NCBI GenBank assembly: GCA_002716765.1
Contig: PBBY01000004.1
Coordinates: forward strand, 1 to 54,625
DNA length: 54,625 bases
Reading direction: 5' to 3'
Source: Candidatus Magasanikiibacteriota bacterium
GTDB taxonomy: Bacteria; Patescibacteriota; Patescibacteriia; Magasanikbacterales; UBA922
In this document: positions 33,516-41,750 of the stretch, piece after piece
How positions within the stretch are numbered: position 1 is the stretch's first letter
Layout: each line of letters opens with the position of its first letter
Made by a program: the position numbers and the translations under genes
Notes under the pieces: generated by a model
Told to the model about the DNA's origin: nothing
Database searches by the model: none
The model's input: only the letters and a program-made list of their open reading frames with translations

Positions 33516-34398
33516 GTTTCCATGCTTCTTTGTAAATATAATATCGTTTGAGTAAAAAATATATTGGCCATTTTGAAACAAACAGTTGCATGTTTCTTTT
33601 TCCATTATATACAAAACGAAAAAAAAGAATGGGAAAAAGAATTGGAAAAAAAATAAGATAGATATATTCTTTTGGCTGAATTATTTTTTCAAAAAGAATT
33701 GGTGGAGAAAAAATAGTAAAGTGGTTTGGGTATTTCTTTTTTAGTATTGGCCAAACTGATGCATTTTTTGCCGAAGCAAAAAGTGTTTTACTTGTCCAAA
33801 AACTTTGTTGATGAAAACATAATGCTTGTGGTTCGTAAGAAAAAGAAAAGTCGTGTGCAACTGCGCGAATTGCCATTTCCGAATCTTCATTATGATATGC
33901 ATCAAACACCGAATCAAAACCACCAGCTTTTTCAAATACCTCTTTTTTGTATAAAATATTTCCTGCGCCAGGCCACCGTGAAATAGACACGATTTTTTCT
34001 GGAAAACGTGCGGTATTATTTTTTTGCATATAATGTGTTTTACCAAAAACAATGTCGCTTTGTGACAATCTTCCTGTTTTTGTTATACGGGAAAGCCAGT
34101 TTTTATCCACAACACAATCATCGTCGGTAAATGCAATAAGATTGTGTGTTGTGTTAGCAATGCCGGTATTTCTTGCGCAACTTATGCCACGATTTTTATT
34201 ATGATGAATAACACGGAATCGCTTCGTTTTTATCTGGCTTAGATAATACCTTGTATTATCTGTTGATCCATCATTAACCACAATAATCTCACATTTTTCT
34301 TTTGGATAGTGTAAATTGTGGAGCGATTGCAGGCATTTTTTCAGTTGTTTTTCTCTATTATACGTACAAATTACAATAGAACAGAAGGGAATTGGCAT
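33496..34398 (-). CDS. Glycosyltransferase family 2
   Basis: 300 residues with a GT-A fold: FCSIVICTYNREKQLKKCL (about 5-23), EIIVVNDGSTDNTRYYL (about 38-54), the metal-binding FTDDDCVVD (about 91-99) and the acceptor-side region GAGNILYKKEVFEKAGGFD, then DSEMAIRA. A hydrophobic hairpin near the C-terminus (about 247-268, YIYLIFFPILFPILFF) ties it to the membrane. It probably extends an envelope polysaccharide or glycosylates surface proteins. Its stop lies inside the terminator hairpin shared with the convergent surface operon. No Shine-Dalgarno is seen. Confidence 0.88.
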   Translation of the reverse strand: MPIPFCSIVICTYNREKQLKKCLQSLHNLHYPKEKCEIIVVNDGSTDNTRYYLSQIKTKRFRVIHHNKNRGISCARNTGIANTTHNLIAFTDDDCVVDKNWLSRITKTGRLSQSDIVFGKTHYMQKNNTARFPEKIVSISRWPGAGNILYKKEVFEKAGGFDSVFDAYHNEDSEMAIRAVAHDFSFSYEPQALCFHQQSFWTSKTLFASAKNASVWPILKKKYPNHFTIFSPPILFEKIIQPKEYIYLIFFPILFPILFFRFVYNGKRNMQLFVSKWPIYFLLKRYYIYKEAWKQKIVMW

Positions 34399-34461
34399 AT
34401 GGTAGTTGTGTATTGTGTAGGTAGTGTATCACAAACTATTCGTGTTGTTGAGTCGGTAATC

Positions 34462-34490
34462 TTGACAAAAATTTGCATATATGATACGGT
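34462..34490 (+). promoter_or_regulatory. Promoter of the 186-residue orphan, TGATACGGT type
   Basis: TTGACA (34462-34467), 17 bases, TACGGT (34485-34490) with an upstream TGA. The same unusual -10 occurs before ilvE. Confidence 0.6.
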
Positions 34491-34522
34491 TTTTGTGTAC
34501 CCAATCTTTAAAGGAGGTTATT

Positions 34523-35083
34523 ATGGTACGATTAAAAAAAGTTAGTGTAGGCACAATTGTGTGGCTATATATTATTACAAAGGGGAAACCCTTCCGAGTT
34601 ACTACTGTGATATGGCGTGGGGATAAATATATTGATGCAAACTTTGGTCTGGTGTCCGAATATGTCGCAAACCAAGAAATTGAACACTTTCCTGTAACAA
34701 AGTCTGTGTCCTCTTTTAACAGGCTCATTAAAATTCTTGTCGCCGAAGGCACGCTCTCTGTCGTACGTAAAGTAAACGGTATAAGAGTAGGAAAAGTGTA
34801 CTCTTGGGAACTACCTAAACAAGAATTATTGGAGCGGCTGAAACTAGATAGAGAAAGTTGTGGCTTAGTGGATTCTTTGCTTAATAAAAAACCACAGAAA
34901 AAAGGTCCAAAAAACATTGATACACTAACACTTAATGAGCTAAATAATGAGCTTTCACAAAATGCGCAGAGAAGAGAGTTGTTAGAAGAGCGAAAAAGGG
35001 TTATTATGAGACAAATGATATTAGAAATCCTTCAGGATCAGCTTGATCTTACAGAACGCGAGGTAATTGAATATTTACGCTAA
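34523..35083 (+). CDS. Orphan cytosolic protein, 186 residues
   Basis: The track opens at 34481; AAAGGAGG five bases before ATG 34523 fixes the start (the -10 of the promoter lies inside the longer version). I do not recognise the family. The N-terminal half is beta-rich (VSVGTIVWLYIITKGKPFRVTTVIW). Residues about 58-98 could be a winged-helix-like segment (SFNRLIKILVAEGTLSVVRKVNG). The C-terminal third is helical and charged (about 133-186). A role as a small DNA- or RNA-binding regulator is possible but unproven. It has its own promoter and terminator. Confidence 0.65.
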   Translation: MVRLKKVSVGTIVWLYIITKGKPFRVTTVIWRGDKYIDANFGLVSEYVANQEIEHFPVTKSVSSFNRLIKILVAEGTLSVVRKVNGIRVGKVYSWELPKQELLERLKLDRESCGLVDSLLNKKPQKKGPKNIDTLTLNELNNELSQNAQRRELLEERKRVIMRQMILEILQDQLDLTEREVIEYLR

Positions 35084-35116
35084 GTTAAGCGGCACTAGGT
35101 AAGAGGGGATTCACAT

Positions 35117-35138
35117 AGCACGTAATAGTGCTTTTTTA
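35117..35138 (+). terminator. Terminator after the 186-residue orphan
   Basis: AGCAC-GTAATA-GTGCT followed by TTTTT. Confidence 0.65.
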
Positions 35139-35157
35139 TTTACTTATTTTTGCTTTG

Positions 35158-35185
35158 TTGACTTTTACTCCTTTTGTGATACGAT
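35158..35185 (+). promoter_or_regulatory. Promoter of the ileS leader
   Basis: TTGACT (35158-35163), 16 bases, TACGAT (35180-35185) with TGA just before it. Transcription would start near 35192. Confidence 0.6.
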
Positions 35186-35191
35186 ATATAT

Positions 35192-35385
35192 ACAATTACA
35201 GAGACGTCATACCTGTTATCAGCAGGGAATTGCTTCTACAATACGTCGAAGAAAGAACAGTATATTATTACTTAGTAGACTCTTCCGGATAAGCCCGTAA
35301 ACGCCGTAATAAAGCGCCACGATGGAATCGAGATGGTACCGCCCAAATTTGGGTTCTCGAACTGTGTGGTTTTTTTATTTAATTC
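35192..35385 (+). promoter_or_regulatory. T-box-like leader of ileS
   Basis: TGGTACCGC at 35334-35342 is the T-box core, flanked by arms TCGAGA (35328-35333) and TCTCGA (35355-35360) as in an antiterminator helix. Its TGGT would pair with the ACCA end of uncharged tRNA-Ile. Near the 5' end a short stem (GACGT/ACGTC, 35203-35247) holds a hairpin CCTG-TTATCAG-CAGG whose seven-base loop carries ATC, an Ile codon, as specifier. The stem is much shorter than in classic Firmicutes T-boxes and recalls ultrashort stem-I forms upstream of actinobacterial ileS. A T run at 35370-35377 permits transcriptional control, but the mode is open. Confidence 0.65.
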
Positions 35386-35392
35386 TATTTCT

Positions 35393-38305
35393 ATGGCATA
35401 TAATGCACACAAAAATGAAGAAAACATTGCTGATTTTTGGGAAAAAGAAAGTATATTTCAGAAGTCTATTGAGCAGCGTTCTAAGGACAGGCCGTATGTT
35501 TTTTATGATGGACCTCCTTTTGCCACAGGTTTGCCACATTACGGACATATTGTTGGGAGTATTCTCAAGGATGCGATTTCGCGTTATGCAACAATGCAAG
35601 GGTGTCGTGTAGAAAGAAAATGGGGGTGGGATTGTCATGGTTTGCCTATTGAGAATATTGTAGAAAAAGAATTAGAAACAAAAAGTAAAAAAGATATTGA
35701 AACTCTCGGTGTTGATGTGTTTAATCAAAAGTGTCGGACAAAAATAGCAGGATTTGTTGATGGGTGGAAAAAAACAATGCGTTCACTTGGTCGTTGGGCT
35801 GATATGGAAAACGCCTACAAAACAATGGACGTTGAGTATATGGAAAGTGTTTGGTGGGTATTTAAAACGTTACACGAAAATGGGTATATTTATAAAGGGC
35901 ACAGATCAATGCATGTATGTCCACGTTGTGAGACCACACTATCTCAGCAAGAAGTTAGTGAGGGGTACAAGACAATAAAAGATATTAGTGTGACAGCAAA
36001 ATTCAAGATTACTTCTTCTACAAAAGAGATTGTCAATGAAGATGCAGATGTATATGTTCTTGCTTGGACTACAACACCATGGACACTACCGGGAAATGTA
36101 TTGCTGGCATTTGGGGAACATATTACATATTGTGTGGTAAAAAGTGATGGTGCCTATTATATTTTGGCAAAAGATTTGGTTGAAGATAATTTTGCTGAAA
36201 AAGAGTATGAAGTAATTGGAGAACATGATGGAAAAACATTTGAAGGGTTTACATATGAGCCACTTTTTCCATATTATAAAGAAACAGAGAAGGCATTTAC
36301 TACGGTTTTGGCAGATTTTGTTACTGCAGAAGATGGTACGGGGATAGTCCATATTGCGCCAGGTTTTGGTGATGATGATTACAGGCTTGCAAAAGCGTTT
36401 GGTGTTCCTTTTGTGCAGCATGTTTCAATGGGCGGTCAGTTCGTTGATACGGTGGTGGATTTTGCTGGTGTACAGGTCAAACCAATCGGAGATCATATGG
36501 CAACCGATATTCTTATGGTAAAATGGCTCGCACATAACGGAAAATTATTCTCAAAAAAGAAGTATGAACATAGCTATCCACACTGTTGGAGATGTGATAC
36601 GCCGCTTTTGAATTACGCAACAGATTCTTGGTTTGTTGCGGTAACAAAAATAAAAGCACAAGCATTAGAAACAGCAAAAAATATTTCATGGATGCCTGAA
36701 CATATAAAAGGCGGTCGTTTTGGAAAATGGCTAGAAGGTGCGAAGGACTGGTCTATTTCCCGTCAACGGTTTTGGGCATCGTGTATTCCTGTTTGGGAGT
36801 GTGAATGTAAGTGCGGTGAGCAGATTGTTATTGGTTCGATTGCTGAGCTTGAGAAACGTTCTGGTGTGGTGGTGACCGATTTACACAAAGATGTATTAGA
36901 TCCAATTACCTTTCCTTGTGGTTCTTGTGATAAAGTGATGAGGCGTGTGCCAGATGTCCTGGATTGTTGGTTTGATGCCGGGTCTATGCCTTATGCACAG
37001 GCACACTACCCCTTTAAGAATAAGGAGGAATTTGATAAAGCGTTTCCAGCAAATTTTGTTGCGGAAGGGATTGACCAAACTCGGGCATGGTTTTACTATC
37101 TTCACATTTTGTCAAACGGTGTTATGGGGAAGAATGCCGTGGATAATGTTGTGGTTAATGGTATGGTTTTGGCGGAGGACGGAAAGAAGATGTCAAAAAA
37201 ATTACAAAACTATCCTGACCCAGTAGAGGTGATGAAAAAATACGGTGCGGATGCTTTGCGCTGCTATATGCTTAGCTCTCCGGTAGTTCATGCAGAAGAT
37301 TTGCATTTTTCCGAACACGGTGTTCGTGATATGTTTAATAAAACCACAAATTCATTGGCAAATGTATTATCATTTTATATGATGTATTATGATGAGCAAA
37401 ACACTGTTTCGCACACGAACACAACACACGTTTTAGATAAGTGGGTCTTGGCACGGTTAGATGAGACAAGATTAGAGGTAGAAAAGTACTTTGAAACATA
37501 TGACCTGTCGGCTCAGATGAGAACGGTGGTTGCGTTTATCGGTGACTTATCACAATGGTATGTGCGCAGAAGTAGAGAAAGGTTTAAAGGATTAACACAT
37601 AAGGAAGATGCAGGGTTTGCACTTGCTACACTAAAACACGTATTACTTGAAACAAGTAAATTTATTGCACCATCAATGCCGTTTATTGCAGAACATATAT
37701 ATCAGGAAATGAAAAAATTAGATAATACAGAAAACAATTGTGAATCTGTACATCTTGAGTTGTGGTCAAAAAGTAACAGTGTATTAGAAAATAAAGAATT
37801 ATTAGAACAAATGAATCATGCGCGGCAAGTGGTGGAGTTGGTCTTGTCACTCAGAAAAGAAACAAAGATAAAAGTACGACAACCACTTGCGCAAATTAGT
37901 GTTTCTGGAGTAACACTTTCCAAGGATTTACACTCTATTATTTTAGAAGAAGTGAATGTGCATGATTGTGTTCAAGATGTTTCTTCCGAAGATGTTGTAA
38001 CAAAAACAGAGTATGGCATAACCGTTTCGCTCGACACTACTATTACAGAAACATTAAGAAAAGAAGGGCTACTTAGAGAAATTGTCCGTGCTATTAACCT
38101 ACTAAGAAAAGAGCAGGGATTTACTGTTGAAGATAAGGTTATGGTCGAATATTTTACAGAAGACAAGTATATTGCTGCAGTTTTTGTAGAATATAGTCAA
38201 GAATTACAAAATCAAGTACTTGCAGAAAGTGTTGTTGAGAATAAAAGTGGAGAAGTGGTGGAAATAGAAAAGATTCCTGTGTATCTTACAGTTAAGAAGG
38301 TATAA
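35393..38305 (+). CDS. ileS: Isoleucyl-tRNA synthetase, eukaryote-like (type 2)
   Basis: The track start (35333) is the ATG inside the T-box core and is not real; MAYNAHKNEENIADFW (ATG 35393) gives 970 residues. HIGH motif: FYDGPPFATGLPHYGH (about 41-56). GWDCHGLPIE follows, the editing domain contains TTPWTLPGN, and the KMSKS loop reads KKMSKKLQNYPDP. The FYDGPPFATGLPHYGH and KMSK..NYPDP wording matches the type 2 (eukaryote-like) IleRS, which in other bacteria is associated with mupirocin resistance. It charges tRNA-Ile in the cytosol. The T-box-like leader suggests induction when tRNA-Ile is uncharged. Confidence 0.95.
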   Translation: MAYNAHKNEENIADFWEKESIFQKSIEQRSKDRPYVFYDGPPFATGLPHYGHIVGSILKDAISRYATMQGCRVERKWGWDCHGLPIENIVEKELETKSKKDIETLGVDVFNQKCRTKIAGFVDGWKKTMRSLGRWADMENAYKTMDVEYMESVWWVFKTLHENGYIYKGHRSMHVCPRCETTLSQQEVSEGYKTIKDISVTAKFKITSSTKEIVNEDADVYVLAWTTTPWTLPGNVLLAFGEHITYCVVKSDGAYYILAKDLVEDNFAEKEYEVIGEHDGKTFEGFTYEPLFPYYKETEKAFTTVLADFVTAEDGTGIVHIAPGFGDDDYRLAKAFGVPFVQHVSMGGQFVDTVVDFAGVQVKPIGDHMATDILMVKWLAHNGKLFSKKKYEHSYPHCWRCDTPLLNYATDSWFVAVTKIKAQALETAKNISWMPEHIKGGRFGKWLEGAKDWSISRQRFWASCIPVWECECKCGEQIVIGSIAELEKRSGVVVTDLHKDVLDPITFPCGSCDKVMRRVPDVLDCWFDAGSMPYAQAHYPFKNKEEFDKAFPANFVAEGIDQTRAWFYYLHILSNGVMGKNAVDNVVVNGMVLAEDGKKMSKKLQNYPDPVEVMKKYGADALRCYMLSSPVVHAEDLHFSEHGVRDMFNKTTNSLANVLSFYMMYYDEQNTVSHTNTTHVLDKWVLARLDETRLEVEKYFETYDLSAQMRTVVAFIGDLSQWYVRRSRERFKGLTHKEDAGFALATLKHVLLETSKFIAPSMPFIAEHIYQEMKKLDNTENNCESVHLELWSKSNSVLENKELLEQMNHARQVVELVLSLRKETKIKVRQPLAQISVSGVTLSKDLHSIILEEVNVHDCVQDVSSEDVVTKTEYGITVSLDTTITETLRKEGLLREIVRAINLLRKEQGFTVEDKVMVEYFTEDKYIAAVFVEYSQELQNQVLAESVVENKSGEVVEIEKIPVYLTVKKV

Positions 38306-38328
38306 GAATTTCAGAAACTAGAAAATAT

Positions 38329-38356
38329 AAAACACACCTTTTGGGTGTGTTTTTGG
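38329..38356. terminator. Bidirectional terminator after ileS
   Basis: AAAACACACC-TTTT-GGGTGTGTTTTT lies between the convergent ileS and the orphan pair. Confidence 0.85.
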
Positions 38357-38373
38357 TAAAACAATTAGCGTTA

Positions 38374-38781
38374 CTATTTAGATAAAATGGTCATATACAG
38401 AACAGGAAACGCTGTGTCTATGTTTTTGTTTTGGTGAACTCCAACACAGGTGTAGGTGTTTGGGAGAAAAGAGCGATGGACATGAACCGCATGGATCGGT
38501 TGGTGCTTGACATACGAATAGGAAGCAAACAAAGAAAATGCTGCTTTTATTGGAACGGGAATACCTAGCCATCTTCTTGATGCACAAAGAGGTAATGGCC
38601 GAATAGAAAGGATTTGCACACAATCACTTTTTACGGTTTCTGCAAGTAGTGAAAAACTTTCTTTTTTCGATTGTTTACCAAATACAACGGTCAACAGAGG
38701 TTGAGATTTAATAGAGCGTGGTGGAAAAAAGGAGCTATACTTGATCCACATATAATAGAAATAGGAATGAATTTTATGCAT
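38374..38781 (-). CDS. Orphan protein coupled to the upstream orphan
   Basis: 135 residues. Its ATG overlaps the stop of the preceding gene by one base (TAATG), so it is translated by reinitiation, which is the best evidence that it is real. The family is not recognised. It is basic, with predicted beta strands (PLLTVVFGK, VQILSIRPLPL) and a possible amphipathic helix (SFSLLAETV), and has no clear signal peptide. It ends at the terminator shared with ileS. Confidence 0.5.
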   Translation of the reverse strand: MHKIHSYFYYMWIKYSSFFPPRSIKSQPLLTVVFGKQSKKESFSLLAETVKSDCVQILSIRPLPLCASRRWLGIPVPIKAAFSLFASYSYVKHQPIHAVHVHRSFLPNTYTCVGVHQNKNIDTAFPVLYMTILSK

Positions 38782-39464
38782 TATTTCAATATTCTCCGAA
38801 CGTGACGCTCATACCCTTCGGCGATAACATATTCTTCTCCACATCTGTGATAAGAAAAACAGAGCGCACCTTTTACAAACTCCAGCTTTCTTTCTGAAAG
38901 GTTTATTAAGCCAGGTCTAAACCTATCCAATTCATCTTCAATAGTTTTTTGAAAGACATGAATATTGTGTAATTGTGCTGTTTCTGGATCACATATTTCG
39001 TTGTACACTTGAGGTTGCCCACCTTTTGGGTTTTGTGCAAACTGGATGTAGTGTGCACTGCCAAGTTCTGCATGAAAGCCAAGAATAAAGAATAATACAG
39101 AATGATGCGCATCTGACCCAACTCTTTTTTCTAGTGCATAAGAGAGTCGTGGATTATTTGAAATAATGTCTTTGAAAAAGTAATATCGACTAGACGCCTC
39201 ATTTTGCATGAGTCGTTCAAATGGGTCAGCTGGTGGCATATGCATTAGGTGTGCAAAAGGGTCAAATGTTCTTGTACAGATCATTTGTTGCTCATGTGCA
39301 TTTTGCATTGCACCGCTACAAAGAGTCAAAATCCGAGACAGCTTTTGACTAAATGTTAGGTAGCGTAAACGTCTTGCTTGGCGTGTAAGTTCTTCAAGAA
39401 TTCTACACGAGGAAATCAGAATTCCAGCCGGCATAAGATTGAGATATGTTTGGTATATTTGCAT
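38781..39464 (-). CDS. Orphan cytosolic protein, 227 residues
   Basis: The track begins at 39521, but AAAGGGGTGGT before ATG 39464 (MQIYQTYLNLMPAG) is the better start. Mostly helical and rich in Arg, His and Met, with several cysteines (CRILEEL, LCSGAM, MICTRTF, ICDPETA, CFSYHRC). I do not recognise a family. His/Cys residues near the end (ALCFSYHRCGEEY) might bind metal. A promoter of the TGATACCGT type (39512-39540) lies about 50 bases upstream, and the gene is coupled to the next orphan. Confidence 0.6.
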   Translation of the reverse strand: MQIYQTYLNLMPAGILISSCRILEELTRQARRLRYLTFSQKLSRILTLCSGAMQNAHEQQMICTRTFDPFAHLMHMPPADPFERLMQNEASSRYYFFKDIISNNPRLSYALEKRVGSDAHHSVLFFILGFHAELGSAHYIQFAQNPKGGQPQVYNEICDPETAQLHNIHVFQKTIEDELDRFRPGLINLSERKLEFVKGALCFSYHRCGEEYVIAEGYERHVRRILK

Positions 39465-39511
39465 ACCACCCCTTTCTTTTCGTTGTAAAAAAGAACAAAA
39501 AACATGTATAT

Positions 39512-39540
39512 ACGGTATCATGTTGTGTGTATATCAGCAA
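39512..39540 (-). promoter_or_regulatory. Promoter of the orphan pair, TGATACCGT type
   Basis: Minus strand TTGCTG (39535-39540), 17 bases, TACCGT (39512-39517) with TGA before it. Confidence 0.45.
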
Positions 39541-39555
39541 GCAATTGTATAAGTA

Positions 39556-39583
39556 TAAAAAACCTCAGCAATATTGCTGAGGG
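39556..39583 (-). terminator. Terminator after the MATE gene
   Basis: The perfect palindrome CCTCAGCAATATTGCTGAGG is followed on the minus strand by TTTTTT. Confidence 0.9.
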
Positions 39584-39628
39584 CTAAAAAAGAACAAGAA
39601 TAAGATTAAGAGAAAGGGTTAAAGTGTA

Positions 39629-41005
39629 CTATTCGTTCGTCGCAAGAACGCTTTTGCGAGATGTTTTGGCAATAGTGACCCATGTGTTACCTTGTAATCT
39701 AAAAGAGAAAATAATAGTAACAATGATAATTTCTATGGCAATACCAAGCCAGCCACCTACGACACCATATCCCATTTTTATTCCCACCAGCCACATAATT
39801 GGAGGTGCTACACACCATGCCGTTATCGATGAAACCCATGCGGTAAAACGTACATCGCCAGCAGCACGAAGTGTGTTTGATACTGGTATTAATATGGCGT
39901 CAGCTATGTGAAATATTGCGACAATGACAAAAATTTGTGCTGCACGTTTTTTCACAGAAGCATCTTCGATAAATAGTGACGCAAGCTCTTCTCCAAAAAA
40001 TAAGAACATGGTGACACCAAAAAAGCTAAAGATGAGTCCAAAGCATAATGCATGTTTTGTGGTCTTTTTAATGAGCTCAAACCGATCAGCTCCACATGCT
40101 TGTGCTACAAGAGTGTTAAGGGAAGAGGCGATTGCTAGAACCGGTAACAACACTAAGTGCTCGACATTGAGGACAATTTGTTGGGCTGCCATGTCGGTTG
40201 CACTAAAGAGGCTTACTAATATGCTCAGTAGAGTAAAACTACCAGTTGCAAGAAAGTTTACAATGATTTGAGGTTTTCCAAGTCGCCACACTTGTTTTAT
40301 GTGTAACATATTTTTTATGCGCCAGTTCAAACAGTTGAGTGTGTGGTTTTTCTGAGTATATAACAATACACAGAGTTGTAAGATGGTACCAATATTTGTT
40401 GCATAAGCAATACCATCAACACCGTACGTAAAATACACGATGAAGACGTAGTCAAAAATGGCATTACATGTATTGCCTAAAATTGCCGCAATCATGGGTG
40501 CACGTGTGTTGCCTCTGGCTTCAAAATTCTTTTCACATACTGCAATCAAAAATATGGCAGGATAGATAAGTACTCGTGTGAAATAGTACGTACTTGCTGC
40601 ATTTGCTTGAGCAGGATTTTCTGAGAGGTGGTCAATGCCTTGTAAAATACCAAAAATACTTACAAGTGTCATTAACATGCCGACTGTTAGGGCAATATAA
40701 ATACTTGCAACGAAGTATTGGTTTGCTAAGCCAGTCTTTCTGTCTCCAATTGCATTGGCTATTGTTGTTTTTGTACCATCGAGAAGGCCAAAAACTGTTG
40801 ATATTATGAGCCACAGCAAGGAGCATGCGAGTCCAGTGCCAGCCAACTCATTTTTTCCTAAGTATTTTCCAATAAAGAACGTGTCTATTGTACACATGAG
40901 TGCAAACGAGAGTAGGGAGATTGCAGATGGCCAAGAAAGTTGCCAAAGTCGTTTTGGTATGTTTTTTTCCCAATTTTTTGGGTTGTTAAGATCGATTTCT
41001 TGCAC
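39629..41005 (-). CDS. MATE-family multidrug/metabolite exporter
   Basis: 458 residues and about twelve membrane helices, the normal MATE layout of two homologous halves. Start region: LWQLSWPSAISLLSFALMCTIDTFFIGKYLG (about 20-50) with the conserved W..P..I pattern and D in TM1/TM2. The second half begins around VWRLGKPQIIVNFLATG. It exports cationic compounds or metabolites in exchange for protons or sodium. The start codon is GTG (41005) with AAGGAG nine bases upstream. A roughly 200-base leader and a consensus promoter precede it, so regulation in the leader is likely. Confidence 0.92.
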   Translation of the reverse strand: MQEIDLNNPKNWEKNIPKRLWQLSWPSAISLLSFALMCTIDTFFIGKYLGKNELAGTGLACSLLWLIISTVFGLLDGTKTTIANAIGDRKTGLANQYFVASIYIALTVGMLMTLVSIFGILQGIDHLSENPAQANAASTYYFTRVLIYPAIFLIAVCEKNFEARGNTRAPMIAAILGNTCNAIFDYVFIVYFTYGVDGIAYATNIGTILQLCVLLYTQKNHTLNCLNWRIKNMLHIKQVWRLGKPQIIVNFLATGSFTLLSILVSLFSATDMAAQQIVLNVEHLVLLPVLAIASSLNTLVAQACGADRFELIKKTTKHALCFGLIFSFFGVTMFLFFGEELASLFIEDASVKKRAAQIFVIVAIFHIADAILIPVSNTLRAAGDVRFTAWVSSITAWCVAPPIMWLVGIKMGYGVVGGWLGIAIEIIIVTIIFSFRLQGNTWVTIAKTSRKSVLATNE

Positions 41006-41205
41006 GAGTGGTTACTCCTTGGTGCAAAGATTTTGGAGAGACAACGGTTTTGGGTGTGGTACGCGTTGCCGTAAAGGATGTTATACACAATGTATTATAT
41101 ACAATATCCAATACAGCAGGGTCGTACTATCTGATACCGTCGGTAGTTTCTTTAGTAAGTTTCATAGTCGTTTCTTGCTAAATATGTGCGGAAATGTGTT
41201 CCGTA
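41006..41205 (-). promoter_or_regulatory. Long 5' leader of the MATE gene
   Basis: About 200 bases of untranslated RNA with a GGAA...TTCC hairpin near its 5' end and a possible 12-codon leader ORF (MKLTKETTDGIR, ATG near 41166). It is not a riboswitch class I can name. The rest of the 41006-41321 gap holds the two divergent promoters. Confidence 0.35.
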
Positions 41206-41211
41206 AAAAAA

Positions 41212-41240
41212 ACTATACACGCTCTAATTAATTTTGTCAA
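41212..41240 (-). promoter_or_regulatory. Promoter of the MATE gene
   Basis: Minus strand TTGACA (41235-41240), 17 bases, TATAGT (41212-41217). Confidence 0.85.
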
Positions 41241-41258
41241 GTTTTTGTTAAACAGGCA

Positions 41259-41287
41259 TTGACTTTTTTATCATTATTTGGTATTGT
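41259..41287 (+). promoter_or_regulatory. Promoter of the 117-residue membrane protein
   Basis: TTGACT (41259-41264), 17 bases, TATTGT (41282-41287). Confidence 0.65.
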
Positions 41288-41321
41288 TTCTTTGTCTTTT
41301 GTTCTTGAAAAAGGAGTTTCT

Positions 41322-41675
41322 ATGAAAAAAGATATTCAGGTGACACAACTACCTGCCGAGCTGTTTGATGATGAGCGTCGTATTGTAAGAAGAAGGGTGC
41401 TGAGAGGTTGTGTATGTTGGTTGCCAAGTATTTTATTGTTTGGTTTTCTACTACTTGTTAGTGGGTGTGATCCGCTGATTTCAGTTGGTGTTATGTTTAT
41501 TATCATTATTCTTTTATCCTTAAGGGGGATGTTTATTTTACTTCAAGAGTTTGAGGCTATAAGAAAGCTATACACCAACCCAGATTTGTTGGACAAGCTT
41601 AACATGGAGATCAATGCTCAGGTTGAGCAGATCAGAAATCAGTCGCGACCTGCCTCAGAAAACCACAAGGACTAG
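41322..41675 (+). CDS. Small two-TM membrane protein
   Basis: The track opens at 41259 (inside the promoter); AAAAGGAG before ATG 41322 fixes the start and gives 117 residues. A basic cytosolic N-terminus (DDERRIVRRRVLRG) is followed by two membrane helices (about 30-48, CWLPSILLFGFLLLVSGC; about 52-75, ISVGVMFIIIILLSLRGMFIL) and a charged helical C-terminus. The family is not recognised. It is a monocistronic gene with its own promoter and strong terminator, divergent from the MATE gene. Confidence 0.65.
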   Translation: MKKDIQVTQLPAELFDDERRIVRRRVLRGCVCWLPSILLFGFLLLVSGCDPLISVGVMFIIIILLSLRGMFILLQEFEAIRKLYTNPDLLDKLNMEINAQVEQIRNQSRPASENHKD

Positions 41676-41684
41676 CCGTCCTTT

Positions 41685-41712
41685 AGTGAAAGAAAATTCT
41701 TTCACTTTTTTA
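41685..41712 (+). terminator. Terminator after the small membrane protein
   Basis: AGTGAAAGAA-AA-TTCTTTCACT followed by TTTTT. Confidence 0.85.
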
Positions 41713-41715
41713 TTA

Positions 41716-41738
41716 CAAAAAAAGACCGGTCTGGTCTT
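41716..41738 (-). terminator. Terminator after ilvE
   Basis: Minus strand AAGACC-AGACC-GGTCTT followed by TTTTT. Confidence 0.8.
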
Positions 41739-41750
41739 GTGAGTTTTATA

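Noticed and set aside
40755-41231. 158-residue plus-strand ORF over the MATE start and leader
   Set aside because: It is antisense to a clear MATE N-terminus, its leader and promoter, with no RBS or recognisable domain.
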